Origin: Moniliella sp. 'wahieum'
Lineage: Eukaryota > Basidiomycota > Moniliellomycetes > Moniliellales > Moniliellaceae
NCBI GenBank assembly: GCA_003971905.1
Contig: RSEE01000032.1
Location: forward strand, 620,001 to 684,000
Direction of reading: 5' to 3'
DNA length: 64,000 nt
The notes beneath the pieces are model-generated. The model saw only the letters and a list, made by a program, of their open reading frames with translations. It was not told the DNA's origin and searched no databases. The translations under genes and the position numbers were made by a program. Below are positions 11,279 through 23,330 of the stretch, in pieces; positions within the stretch are counted from its first letter, which is position 1; every line of letters starts with the position of its first letter.

Positions 11279-13735
11279 TCCCCTCCCCACCGACCGATGT
11301 TCGTTGCTGATATATGATATCTCTTCCTTGCCCGGCCGACTCTATCTATCTGTGTCCCCGCACTTGCTCCTTCCCTCTTCTTTTCTGTTTTTTTTTTCCT
11401 TTTGGCCTGTTCCTGTCCCTGTCCCTGCCTTCATCCGCTTCACCCCTCCCCCTTTCTCACCTTTTCTCTCTCCCTTTCTCTACGGTATGCGAAGCAGCGT
11501 TGTCCTGCCTCAAGCTCTACTCTCGTCTCGCTCTAACGCCCTGAAATAGTTATACATGTACCGCCTTACCGCCTCGCATTGAACTCGGTCCCCCTCTCCC
11601 AGGCTGGGCCCATTTATAGCGACTACTTTTCCCCATTCTAAGACTACGACCCCCCTCCCACTGCTTGTCGTGTGTGAGCGTGGAGGCAATTGTATACAAG
11701 CCGGGCCAGAAACGTTGAGCGCTCATGTGCGCCCTAGCCAATGAAAAAATTACTTCTGCACCATCAACCAATGAAGAAAGTATACCTCTTCGTCCTTGGC
11801 CGTGTTTGCGAAGTGTTGGAAGCCAATCACAGTGGCACCTTGTGGTTCCTACATGGAAAGCGTATATTGGGCCGAAAGCTATAGGGGTTTCCTTATATTC
11901 TTGGCTGGGCCGGGTGGCAATCCCGGCGTAGTGTTAGTGTGCCCCCATCAGACAGCTAGTCCCGATTCCTGAAGAATGGACTGCACCACGTTTGAACACA
12001 GTACGAGCACGAACTCATCTTCTACTACACATATATAGGCATTGACGTAGCTCTCGATGAATAGGGCTATACTGTCGAAGGAAAAGGTCTTATTTCTCAA
12101 GGAGAGACGATGCACAAAAAGATCCCTCGATTTTCCCATCACGTACAACCATACTCCCGATATACTCTATTGGCCTGCCTCAAGCCCGAGTCTGGGAGGG
12201 GTATATGCTACAGTGCAAATGTAGAGGGACCCTTGTCGCTGCCCTGCGCTCTTTGAATCTGCGGCCGTGGGGAACTGGAACTCCCGTCTGCACCCCTAAG
12301 GCCTAAGACCTTCTCCTCGCTCTTTCTCTCTGTTGGGCCACGACGTGTGTGGAGCGACTCGGTCTCGTTTTTATGTCCTCTTTCGACAGACGGAGAGGGT
12401 TGATGGGCCCGGGACGGGCCCCTCTCTATCTCACTCTTCCCTGTCTCTTGACCCCCATAAGGGGATACGCCATCGAAGCTCATCGCGAGATTCACGTCAC
12501 TGCCCGCGATCCAAGATCTCCCAGCTCCACAAGATCCAACATTCACAAGATCCAAGATCTCCAAGATCTCCGAGATCCACCAGATCCAAGATCCAAGTTC
12601 CAAAAGGTATAAGGTCTAAGCGGCTAAGCAACTTGGCGCGTAACGCGTACCGCGATACCGAAGAACCAGTGTCCTTTTTTGCACTGCCAGACTCTCCTAC
12701 TTGTCTCCCACCCAGCGTTCCTCATCGTGACTACCGAGCCCGGAGAAAACGATCGCACACCCGGACGTAGGCGCGATACTGACCAACGCTGTGGCTCCCA
12801 ATGCGCATGCGGCCGCAACCATCTAATCTGTGGGATTGTACACGCACCCTCTGCTGGCCTTTTGCCTTGTGCCTGCCGGTGCGTGTCTTCTGTCTACTTG
12901 CGCTTCCGGCTTTCAGGCTTTCAGGCTTTCAGGCCCCAGGATCCCCCGCTCAGCTTATAGGCATCAGGCTTCTCCAACGTTTCCCCGGCCATATCGGGCT
13001 ATATACCCCCAGCCAACCCCTCGCTCCCGCCGCCGTCGAGAGCCCCACGGTTGGCTGCCCGCGTACGGGGCCCTGCGACAGGCCAAAACGTCCCGTCCCG
13101 CGTCCCGTCCCGTCCCGTCCCGTCATGTCCCGTCCCGTCCTGTCCAGTCTGGGCCTTTGAGACAGACTGCTTACAGGTATACTGAGTACACTGTGGGTTT
13201 TTGGGTACTGAGTAATACTGAGTACTGAGTCGAGAGTATATAACTACTAACTATACGAACAACTGTGGCAACTATAGTAACTACTGCAACAACCAGCATC
13301 ACCTCTCCTGCCCCTAGTACGTCTAGTAGTCACTGCAACTGACTAAAACTAGGTAAGTCCTGTTAGTTTGCAGCAACTATATAGTAACTAGGAACTAGGA
13401 AGATTATACTGCCTTCAGAGCTTCAGCTCTTGAATATGATCGAAGCTTTTGTTGGAGCTTATTGAAGGCTTGAAGTGAAGCTTGAAGCTGGCAAAGCGGA
13501 CTTCCTACGTAGTGTGCTTAGTTGGTAGTCAACATGATCTGCAGCGCAGGATGCATGATCGATCCGAAGATGATCGATCAAGACGATCGTTGAACGTGTT
13601 GAACGTACGTTGACGTTAATGTACGTTGAGAGTACGTTGATCGATCTCCCAAAAGGTCGCTTTACATGAGTACTTCAGTTTCTCATTACCACCGGCGGAG
13701 TTCAACGATGTTCAGTACGTTCACGCGTTCACAGT

Positions 13736-13762
13736 TCACGCGTCACGCGTCACGGTTCAGTT
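13736..13762. repeat. Heptad array TCACGCG x2, TCACGGT
   Basis: Two TCACGCG units and a TCACGGT variant, followed within a few bases by TCAACGT-type units and a change of orientation (TTCAACTTGAA). The core shifts from CGCG to ACGT. Confidence 0.75.
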
Positions 13763-14040
13763 CAACGTTCAACTTGAACGTTCACCCGGTCCCCCGACCA
13801 CCGTTCACGTTCACTAGGTTTCCTCTCCTCTGTTCGGGTCTAGCTGCGCCTAACGTCTAACAGCATGTCGTCTTGGGTCGCCAGTCAATATCAATATCAA
13901 TACAATCGAGCTCAGACCTTACGTCTCTCTCTGTCCAAGGCAAGCATCCTGCACATCGCATGCAGCCCCAGGCCTCAGGCTGAGTCTCCATCCGCTGAAC
14001 GTTGAACGTACTGAACAACTCCGCCACGAGACAATGAGTG

Positions 14041-14080
14041 CTGAGTTACTGAGTATTGAGTTCAACGTTCAGTAACTCAG
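14041..14080. repeat. Perfect 12-bp inverted repeat with 16-bp spacer
   Basis: CTGAGTTACTGA at 14041-14052 is the exact reverse complement of TCAGTAACTCAG at 14069-14080. The spacer itself contains a TTCAACGTT palindromic core. The structure could fold as a cruciform or as an RNA hairpin. Confidence 0.8.
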
Positions 14081-14394
14081 TGCTGAGTAAGGATCGATGA
14101 TCGAGGAGCCAAGCGCGAGGCCGAGCCTTCCTCTCTTCTATTGTTTTCAGTCATGTGTTCGTTTCAGGCCTCAGGCCTCAGGGGGGGGGCAAAGAAGGGG
14201 CTGCAGATAGATTAAAAGGCAACAGATACTGGTAATTAGTACACTTATATACGAGGTAACCGCCTCTGTCTTGAAGCTGCAAGCTTGAGCGCTTGAGCCG
14301 ACAGAGACGTCAAATTCAATGGTCGATCGACGAAGCGCGCACGTGTCCCGTGCTATTTGCGGGGTGGTGTGGCGCAAAGTATCCTCTCCTGGGA

Positions 14395-17365
14395 TCAGTG
14401 TAGGCGTAGCGTCGGGCGGACGACGGGGGACACTGGAGCGCTCGGCTTGGCAGACAAAGAAGGGAGGTTGTGCAACGACGCCGAGCCGGCTCCGAGCGGG
14501 CGCAGCGGTCCGTCGCGTGCCATCCTCGCCTCGAGAGGGGGGGTGCGTCGGGTGGAACGGGGCAGGGAGCGCGGGTGGGACCAGAGCAGGTCCTCATCAT
14601 CCACTATAGGCACATCGGGCATCTGCGTGTCCAGCAACGGCGATGGCGACCGGCTCTCCCGCTCATCCTCTACGGGCGACAGGAAACGGGACGCTGTATC
14701 GGTCGAAAGGGAGGAAGGGAGCATGGCGTGGCTCGACGCGTGCGCCGGCTGGGCCGCACTGGCGGCCGCAGTGCGCGCAATGGCGTAATTGGCTTTGACC
14801 TGTTCCAGGTGGTGCATCAATCCAATCCGAGCTTCCCGTTCGATGCGCAGCTGGTCTTGCATCCGTGCCACTTTGCCCTCGGCCTCTTCGGCCCGCGTCT
14901 CCGCTTGGGACAAGGCCCGCTCCAGTTGCAGTACCTTGGCCACTTCCAGTCGCAGATTCGAACGCAGTTCTACACCTTCTCGTCGAGCTTGCTCCGCCAC
15001 TGCATCCGCACGTTCCACTGCGTCCAGCAGACTTTCCATCTCGAGGCGGTGCCGTGCGTTGACCCGGTCGGCAACAGAGAGCATGGCCGAATCGAGAGGC
15101 GGGTGGCGGTGCGAATCCGAAATGAACCGCCGTCGGGGAGGATCGTCCTCGGCCCCTCCAGCCCGACGGGCTTGGAAGAGGCTTGGTCCCATCCCGCCAT
15201 AGCATCGATTGGGCCGGGCATGTCCCCATCCCTCCCCGAAGCAACAAAGTGCGGCAAAGAGTCGGGTCTGGATGAGGCAGCGCTGGCGCGGCGACCATCG
15301 AGTCGGTTCGGTCGTTCCCTTCCTCCGATCGGGTCTCCTGAGCTTGCCCTCTTGGGTCGGGTTCAGGGGTGCGGCCCAAGGGGTTGATGGCAAGGAGAGA
15401 TCCCCAGTAGCTTGGGCGACAAGGCTGAGCATGCGAGCATACGCCTCCTCCACATCGCGATGCACGTCGTGATCAGGCTGACTGGCAGGCGTCAAGGCTT
15501 GTCGAACCTCCCAGATGGCTTGGGACAGTGCCTGGCTGGAACCAGCGTTGAGGGTTCGACGGCCTTCTTCGGAGAGCGGGGAAAGTCCCATGTTGGAGGT
15601 ATGTGGGGAGGAACGCAAGCCGCTAGACAGTTCCTGCAGCGGAGCACTCAAGGGACGAAGCAGACTCACATCAAACGAGCCCTCCACATCATTGCTTGCT
15701 AAGCCGCCTCGACAATAGAAAGGTTGGTCTCAATCTCGGCTACTGAGAGATCCTCGCGTGGATAGTGTGGATCCTCCAACCCCAACACGGACGCCCTTGG
15801 CGTGGCTTCCGTCGTCCATAGCCAGCTTTCCGCTGATATCCTCGGCCGGACGGGCGTCAGGAGACTGGTCCGCGCCGACATGATCGGGGGCTGGGAAGTG
15901 CGTGTGAAAGGAGGCAGTTGTCATCCTCGATCCGCTGCGAGAGGGAGCAGGAGGGGAGATGAGCACGGTGGGCGTCGCAGGGCTAGCAGACGCAATGGGC
16001 TCGGGTCCAGAACCTCCCAGCACGGGATCCGGGCATGCGGTTGGGGGCAGTGACGATGGAGGGGATCCATGGGGGGAACGTGGGGGGATGGAAGCAGTGT
16101 CCTCATCACTCCCTTTGAGGCCTATGCCAGAAGGCCGTGCTTGGACCGAGTGCCCCTGTTCGGAAGGAGGCAGGAGAGATGTCTGTCGGAGGGGCGAACG
16201 TCCACCTGAAGTCTGACCGACGGGCACTGAATCGGCTGAGGTGGGCATTGCCCTTGGGGTGCTACGCGGAGGAGGAGGAAGGGAGCGTATGCTAGTCTGC
16301 GGGAGTGGACACGTTGGATTCCACCCTAGACCGTTGCCGGTGCGAGTTGAATGGCGTTTGATCTTCTTGAACATTGGGCGAGAGCGCGTACCCTTCCCCA
16401 GCATCTCCACGTGCTATTGTCAGTACGATGGAGGGAGGTATTGCCCGTGGCCAACGAGCTAGCCGCGCTCTTAAGAGCAGCTGGGCCCGATTCCACACCA
16501 GACGAGTGAGCCGGGTTGCCGGACGAGTGATCGGGAGACTGGTCTTCAAGCGAAGCCGTGCCAGATGCGCTCCCTGCAGGGGCATTTGAATCGCGGTTTG
16601 AATCGCGTTGAGATGCATCGCGAGCAAGGGGAAGCGAATCATGTTCGTCCCGTCAATGGGTGAGGGTGAAGCGGCCGCGTCACTCGTGACTGCGGGTGAC
16701 TGGTTGGCTGAGTCGCTGAGGCGTCGTGGTGGCGGATGGCGCCATTGCACTCTTGGTCACGGTTGTAGGGGCGGGAACACGGGACTGAAGTAGGCCGGCA
16801 GTCGCAAGCGGGTTGGGTGCAGCACTCTTGGCGGGCGCTAAGCCGGGCAGGTCCGATTTCGGCAGTGGCACACGGACGCGATATGGACGAAACGGCAGCG
16901 CGGCGGGGCTTAGATGAGGACTGGGAGAGGGTGCGCACGCGATGCCATACCCCCCCGAGGACGGCTGCCGCTGCTGGTCGGTCGAGCCCGCCTCGGGGGG
17001 TGGGGAGGTGGTGTCGGGACGAGGGCTGCTTAGACTGGCGGATGCGGCCGGGGCAGCGGCACCGGCGGCAGCGGTGGCGGCGGCAGGCTTGCGCGAGCGC
17101 GAGTGGGAGCGGAGCAAGCTGCGCAGCCCAAACCCGCCCAGGGAGCCGGAGGAGGCGGAGCGAGCAGGTTCCTGCGGGTCCAGCTGGCGCTGGGGCTGTT
17201 CGGACAGGTGGCGCGCATGGCGGGGATTGCGTGCGGTAGCAGCGGGGCCAAAGCTGGGGCGGGCCGAGACGGGCGCGGAGGGCGAGTGCTGTGCTGGAGG
17301 GGGCTGGGACGCGGACCCGACGATGGCGCCGGCCGGGGGATGCCCGACGGTCTTCCCGCCGACAT
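14395..17365 (-). CDS. Disordered, coiled-coil protein of unknown function (multi-exon model)
   Basis: I do not recognise this protein. Reading from a start at 17365 (MSAGRPSG), the composite translation is Pro/Ser/Ala-rich, with a basic patch (GFGLRSLLRSHSRSRK, near 17115), a long acidic/Ser-rich disordered middle (about 16560-15730), and a C-terminal alpha-helical coiled coil (about 15070-14790: heptad-like runs such as LEMESLLDAVERADAVAEQA and RMQDQLRIEREARIGLMHHL). It ends in a Ser/Pro-rich tail. Frames change several times. One likely acceptor (ctgcag) lies near 16579, but other joins are unclear and could be introns or indels. The coiled coil suggests an oligomeric scaffold, perhaps cytoskeletal or polarity-related; that is inference only. 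Confidence 0.6.
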
Positions 17366-18330
17366 GACAGTGGGATGGAGGGCTGCGGGATGGCGGAGGG
17401 GGAGGCAGTGGAGGAGGAGAGGCAGGCGACGGAGCGCAGGACGGGGATGGGATGGAATGGGATGGGATGGGATGGGATGGGACGGGATGGGATGGGATGG
17501 CGTGCAATGCAAAGCTATGCTACGCTATGCTATGCTATGCTATGCTGGTTGAAATTGTTTAAAATGCACATTTCAACTCTGGGGAATGTGACATGGCGAT
17601 GATCCGTGACGTAAGCACACAGGCATGTGTCATCAGGACCATCACCCTCCAATGTCCAACCAGAGCAGCGCCCGCAAGCAGCCCGACGAGCAGCCAGAGT
17701 GTACGAGCAACATAGCAAGCAGGCCAGCCGCGCCGACACCGACGCGGAACCAGCTGAGGCCAAAGCAGGCCAAATCCTTTTCTTTCGGCGACAATGGTGG
17801 CCCGCCGTAGTATCTTCTGCCCGAACCAATCAATACTCGGCGACGACCGATCCGACAACTACCCAGCGTGTCTGTCCGCCCAACGAGGAATCAAGTGTAC
17901 ATTGGGCCCGGGGCACCGTGAACCAACGGGGAAGCAGAAAGCAAAGGAAAGTTTATAACTTAGGGCGGGGGCACCCAGCACGAACGCAAGCGAGCCAACC
18001 AAAGGAACAGTCCGAGGGGAAGCGAGAGAGAGAGCGAGAGATGTGGGGAAGGGGGGGAGGGGGGGGGGGGGGAAGGAAGAATAAGAAGAAGATAGGAAAC
18101 GATGCGGTTTTCAAGTCAAGTCAACCCAAAGACGAGCCAAGCCAACCCAGTCAGCGAGCCAAGGCACAGAACGATGCGAGTCGGTCGAGGCGGAGGAGGG
18201 GGTAAACGTTAAACAGGAGAAAGGCAGAGCCGAGCGAGCGACGGAAGCGAGAGCAAGCAGACAGGGCAAGCTGCAACCGAAGCGAGCGGGACGAGACCCA
18301 ACCGAACCCAACCCAAGCCAACGCATCGGA
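17366..18330. other. Intergenic region with GGGAT microsatellite and purine-rich tract
   Basis: It lies between the 5' end of the coiled-coil gene and the 3' end of the PLD gene. It holds a GGGAT microsatellite (17445-17500), ATGCT repeats (about 17512-17545), and a strongly purine-biased segment with a poly-G run (about 18045-18075). An open frame at 17627-18205 translates only this biased DNA and is not supported as a gene. Confidence 0.55.
17445..17500. repeat. Pentanucleotide microsatellite (GGGAT)n
   Basis: About ten GGGAT units with two substitutions, just upstream of the start of the minus-strand coiled-coil gene. G-rich on the plus strand, so a G-quadruplex is conceivable. Confidence 0.9.
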
Positions 18331-21300
18331 TCACTTTTCCTTGCCCGTGTCGACCTTTTGCGTGCCTGTGCGTCCGCCAGATGCCGTCGTCATCGACGCG
18401 GCCGTAAATGTGGGTGGACTGGTTGCGGCGGAGGGCGGCGATCCATTCCTGGACGATGGTCTGGTCATCGACCATGACGTTGATCTCCTGGGAATGGAAC
18501 CAGGACTGGGTATCCTGGTTGCCGAGCCCAATGGCCACCTGGCCATCGAACCCGGCGAATTTCACGTGGCAATTGCGTTGCTTGCGCACGGCGTGAGCGG
18601 GCGGTCATGTCCTTGCCCGTGTACAGTACACATGCAAGTTTTTCCGCGCGTCCGGCGCGTGCGACTTGAGGTAGCGGAACATGCCCGTCACTACCTGCTC
18701 GTTCGTGCCCCCCTGGAACGGCATCGACTCGGACTTATCGTTGAACCCCAAGTCCAGCCACAGCTCCACCTTGGCCCCGCGCTGGACGGCAGCCAAGACA
18801 GCCGCCTTGATCGGCGCGGCATTCAACGTAGGCGTCTGAATAAAGATCTCTTTCGCGTAGCGGAACCCGGCGAGCCAGGCCGAGTCTTGAGGGTTGCGAA
18901 TGTCCGAGTGGCCAGGCGTGCCGTGCGGACGGCGATTGACCAGCGCCATCGGAACGGGCGGTGTGGACGATGGAAATGTACGGACTAAAGTCGGTTGGGT
19001 CATACACAATCTCATCCTCCACCGCCAACGACCCGGCCTCGCTCTCGCCCGAAGGAGAGGAACGACTCTCTTCTTCGTGCGTGTCCGCACCGGCGGCAGT
19101 GGTAGGCGTGGTAAGTGTGGCGGTCGGGTCGGAGCTGGAATCACTCGCTCCATGCGTCACGGCCGGCGCCGACGCGGCGGCTGTCCCAGGGTTCATGCGG
19201 TGCAGTCGTTCCGCCGTGATTTCGCCCTTGACCTTGGAGTTGTTGGCAAAGTCAAGGCGGTCGGTGATCTTGTTGAGCCGTTCGGCGGCCGATTGACGTG
19301 AAGTATTGGACAAACGGTGGGCACGGTAGTAGCCGTGCAAGCCAGGGGGCTCATCCTCAGCCTCCCCATCGTCCGTGACGACGGGCGCGCTGTAGGCCGG
19401 CGCGGTGCTGAGCGCGGCCGAATGCACACCGTCCGTGCCTGGCGCTGCATCCGGGTTGGCACGTAGCCCATCGTCCAGCGGCGCCGTCGCGGCCACCTGG
19501 GCAAACGATCGCATAGATTGTTTGCTGGCCCGTGGGCGCAGCCCCGGCCCGCCTGGTTCTCGATCTTTCTCGTACGCGGTCGAGGTCAGCGTCGACTTGG
19601 ATCGCGGCGTCTGGGGCCACTCACTCGGTGCGACATGCGTCATGGTCGACGGGCCCGTCATGGTGCGCGACAGGTTGTCTTCCTCATTGACCGTGGTAGG
19701 CACCTGGAGAGGGGGTTGGCGTGCCGCCCGCGCTCGCCTCGCTTCCAGAGCAACATTTTTCGACGAACTTTCGCCCAGGCCCAACGCATCCAGCGCACCA
19801 TCCGCCCACACGGGGGGGGATGCCTTCCTTTTGCATCAGAGCCTCCACCACATCGACAAACGTCCGCCCGCCTCCTTCGGACGAAGGAGTGTGGGTGGCA
19901 GAGGGCGGCTGCATCTCCTGCATCGGAATGTCGTTGCCTGCGCCGCCGGTCGTCGAACCTGGCCGGGAAAACCGGTCGCCCAAAACTTTTTGGCGCCAGA
20001 GGGTGCCGGCCTTGCGCGCGGCCTCCCATGCTGTCTCCTCATCGCTTTCCCCATCCGAACGCGGACCCGAACTTCTCGACTTGAGCTCTTCGTGCGGTGT
20101 AGAGGGCCGGCCATCGACCGAGGTGCTGTTGCGATGCCGGCGGGAGGATGCGATGACATCGGCCAGATGACGGTGGGTGTTGCCACTGAGCTCCTCCGCC
20201 TCGGCTTCATCCGCATCTTGTTGCAAACGAGCTCGCGCATGCTGCGCCTTTTCTCGCAAATTCACAATCGTCATATTGGACAATCGCGCGAGATCGTCCT
20301 GGGACGTGGCGGGACCTGGGCGAACGTCCCTTAGAGCCACGCTGGGGCCGGCACCGGGCGCAACGGGGGACTTGTGCCGTGCAAGGAGGGACTTGCGTCG
20401 GGCAACAGGGGCAAAGGACATAGTTCCTGGGTCGGCCGTCGCCGGCGTCTCCAAACAGGCAGAGGCGGGTCCATGGCCACGCCCCAAAGAGCAGCGCATG
20501 CTCATACACCGAGTTGACAATGTCGCCTTCGAGGCGGGCCATGGCCTCGAGGTTGGGGCGGTCTTGGATGTTGTTCGAGTTGACCAGCGCCACACGGCGG
20601 TCGACAAGGAGAAGCTTGGCATGAAACGTGCCCATGATGGGGCGATGGTAGTTGAGCACTTCAATGTGAAGACATTCCACTTCCTCGGGCGTAGGTAGCC
20701 CGTTCTCCTTCCACTCGGACGTGGCCACCGGGGTGCGCATACGGAACAGGTCGCCAATCGTACGCGGCCCCCGGTCCCACATGACCTTGACTACGATCCG
20801 TTGGCGCGGGGCTGGTGCGGCGCGCGCGGGTCGCGCACTGTGTCGGCGCGACTGGTGCTGCCGCTGGCGCTCCGCCTCACGGCGGTTGAGTTCGCGCAAG
20901 CCCTCGGAAATTTTGTCCACGTTTTGGCCGCCCTGCCAGTAGTTGGTCATCACCACCACCTCGCGGCGGGCCGAGATGATGCAGTCGTAGTAGTGGCCGA
21001 TAATGTCAGGACCAGTGCTGAAGATGGACAGGGGCACAGTGCCAGTCGTAGCGAGCAGGGCAGGAGAAACGACGCCATTCATCGGATGGCGTGGGAGCGA
21101 CAGCAGCGCATCGGCCAGCATCTGCCACAGGCGAGAGAGCCACGTTAGCCGGAGGAGGCAGCCGGTCGCAGCAGAGAGAGGCACGTACCATCAGATACAG
21201 GCGCGAGGGCACACCTTCGTCGACCTGGCTCGGCTCGCCGTTGGGAGCGGGCGGGCCTTTGCGTCGAGGGCTGTTTTGGCCACTGGTTCCCAGCGGCTGG

Positions 21301-21657
21301 TCGGCGAGGGGCGGGCATAGCCAAAGTAGTCGCAGATGGCGTCCAGCTCCTGCTGGTCGGGGGGGCATTGGACGGATGCACGGCGCCTTTGGACCAGACC
21401 CAATGGGCGTCGCGCGGCCGTGGGCGGACTGGATGGGCCAGTGGCGGGAGGCGCCGTGGCTGGTCAGGGGCGGGGGGAAGAGGGCGGCGGCGAGGGGCTC
21501 GGGCGCGGCAGCGTCTGGGCGCGCACAGCGGCGGCCACAGCGCCAATGACGGTCGGATGGGCCTGGGCGGCCGGACGCGTCGTGGCGGCGGGGCCGGCGT
21601 GGCGGGCAGCGGCGTCGGAGTGTGTGGTGGCAGGGCGCCCGACGGCAGGCAGAGCAT
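18331..21657 (-). CDS. Phospholipase D-superfamily protein with two HKD motifs
   Basis: Two HxKxxxxD catalytic motifs are visible: HAKLLLVDRRVALVNSNNIQ (near 20620) and HVKFAGFDGQVAIGLGNQDT (near 18570). Each is followed by the Asn/Asp-rich strand typical of PLD and cardiolipin-synthase-like enzymes, which cleave or transfer phosphodiester bonds through a covalent phospho-histidine. An N-terminal region (DQQELDAICDYFGYARP) precedes a 67-nt intron (21122-21188, gtacgt...ggcag). The sequence IIGHYYDCIISARREVVVMT begins the first lobe. The two lobes are separated by about 500 residues of low-complexity, acidic/Ser-rich sequence, so the protein is about 1,080 residues. The frame changes near 20470, 19740, 18950 and 18600 without clear introns. 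The substrate cannot be told from sequence. No transmembrane segment is evident. Confidence 0.85.
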
Positions 21658-22740
21658 GGCCGCGGGGGAGGGGGAGGAGGAGGAGGAGGTAGTAGTGGTG
21701 GTGGTGGTGGGGGGGGGGGGGCAGCGGGCAGACTCTTCTGCGTGCTTTTCCACCCCATCGTGCTGTTCCCCGCCTGGCACGGAGCATGATGGATGGGCGA
21801 TGGATGATGCAGGCGCACCTGACGCGGCTGGCCTGCAAGGCACACACTTGCCCTGTGCCTGCTCGGTCGACCCGCGCAGCGTCGCTCAGCGCTCAGCCGC
21901 CGATCACCGGTCTGGTGTGCGTCGCCCGTCGCCCGCCGTCGCCCTCGAATATCGCCCGTCGCAGGGCCCATCGCCAGTCACGAGAGTCACGCGTCACGCT
22001 AGTCACTACTCCTACTCACAACTCACGCGTCACGCGTCCCGAGCGAAGCTGGCATTGACCAGTGCTTGAACCTTGCTTAATGCTTGCGTGCCATCCGCCC
22101 CCTCTTCGTGCTGTGCCTGTCTGCCCTCGGCCCTGCTCTCCCACCGCCCCCGCTGCGCTCGCATCCTCGCCGGACGTGCTTCCCCGCCCCGACCTCACTC
22201 GTCCCACGCCCACAGCAGGATTACATAGGGGCAAGGTGCCTGGGTCGCTTGTTCGCGTCCCTTGCCTCTCTCTATGCCCAGCGCCCACGCCCCGCTCCGC
22301 CCCATCTGCCAGGCAGGCGAGACGACTGCAAACTGCACAAGGAAGCGCAACTCTGGTGTCGAGATGCTTTGCGGCTACTTGCCTCGTGTGCGGCTTTTTA
22401 GGCCGCACGCACCGAATCCACGGCGGGCCACCTACATCGCCCATTGAATATTGATCGTATCAATTAACGTTCAACCCTAGGGCCTAGCGTCCTGAGGATA
22501 GTTTGTGACGGCGATGCCGATGTCAGAGCGCAGAGCGCATAGCGCCAAGAGTGCTTGGCTTTCGGCTTGGGACCCTCGACAGTACTCAGTACTCAATATG
22601 TAGATGCGCATAGATCCCCTCCTCAGTTCTGACTCATTCAATACCAAACCATGGATTGGGCCATCCGACGTGCGCTTGCGCTGGGTGCCCCCCCACGGGA
22701 GCATCTCGATCAGGCGTCGTTGGTGGGCGGCAGCGCCAAG
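21658..22740. other. Promoter-side region of the PLD gene, repeats
   Basis: No gene is recognised. TCACGCG-type heptads occur in two clusters (about 21985-22035), roughly 330-380 bp upstream of the PLD start. Confidence 0.5.
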
Positions 22741-23330
22741 TCAGGAACATGGAGAGGGTAGAGGCCCAAGCCTGGGATGGACAGGTGGGCGCTGGGCGTG
22801 GCCAGGCGCTTGGCAGGCCCCGGCCACAGGCACAGGTACAGGGAGGGCTGGCAGAGCGCCCGCCGGCAGCGAAGCGACGCCTTGCTTTGGGAGGCGCGGC
22901 AACGAGGCTTGGCGAGCCAACGGGGACGAGCAAGGGGACCGTGGCGCCTCCGGCTGCATCGGGGACAAGGGAGCGAGAACAGAGGGAGATGCCCACGGTG
23001 TGCTGAGACGGATGGAGAGACGCTTGGCCATCCCTGTCTCCCCCAGCGAGGCTCGGCGAGGATAGGCAGTGCGTCCATCGGGCAGCAGTCCGACACGCTC
23101 CATGCCAGGCTCCGACTGCCGACGCGGATCGTCGGGGCGAGAAGGACGTGGGCAGGGCGGGTTAGGGTCTGGGGTGCGTCGCAAGCGCTGCGGGCAAGAC
23201 GGCTGCGACTGCATCCGTGACGGCGGGGAGGGCTGAGGGGGAGTCTGAGGCTGAGCCTGAGGCTGGGGCTGCTGGGCCGTCGGAGCGCGGCTGGGGTGAA
23301 GGACGGTATCTGGGTTAGGAAGGCGGACAT
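22741..23330 (-). CDS. Candidate Pro/Ser/Arg-rich small protein, unrecognised
   Basis: A start at 23330 in good context (GTGCCATGTCC) opens a reading that, after one frame change near 23310, runs about 190 codons to a stop at 22741. The composite is rich in Pro, Ser, Arg and Gln, with a more ordinary central part (ERVGLLPDGRTAYPRRASLG, near 23060). I match it to no family. It could be a real short disordered protein or biased DNA. The upstream 300 bases are very pyrimidine-rich on the minus strand, as in the promoters of neighbouring genes. Confidence 0.35.

Larger units (their letters stand above)
11279..14394. other. Intergenic region with repeats
   Basis: It begins with the T- and C-rich 3' region of the WC-2 gene. 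No gene is recognised. It contains AAGATCC-type tandem repeats (12508-12605), a TCCCG run (about 13093-13140), AACGTT- and ACGCGT-cored heptads (13590-13800) and a hairpin-forming inverted repeat at 14041-14080. Open frames such as 12333-12770 simply read through the repeats. Confidence 0.55.

Noticed and set aside
12333-12770. A Ser/Arg-rich open frame of 145 codons
   Set aside because: Its RSPRSPRST-like sequence is simply the translation of AAGATCC/AGATCTCC tandem repeats.
17627-18205. A 192-codon open frame upstream of the coiled-coil gene
   Set aside because: It translates purine-biased DNA including a poly-G run and lies antisense to the likely promoter; no protein features are seen.
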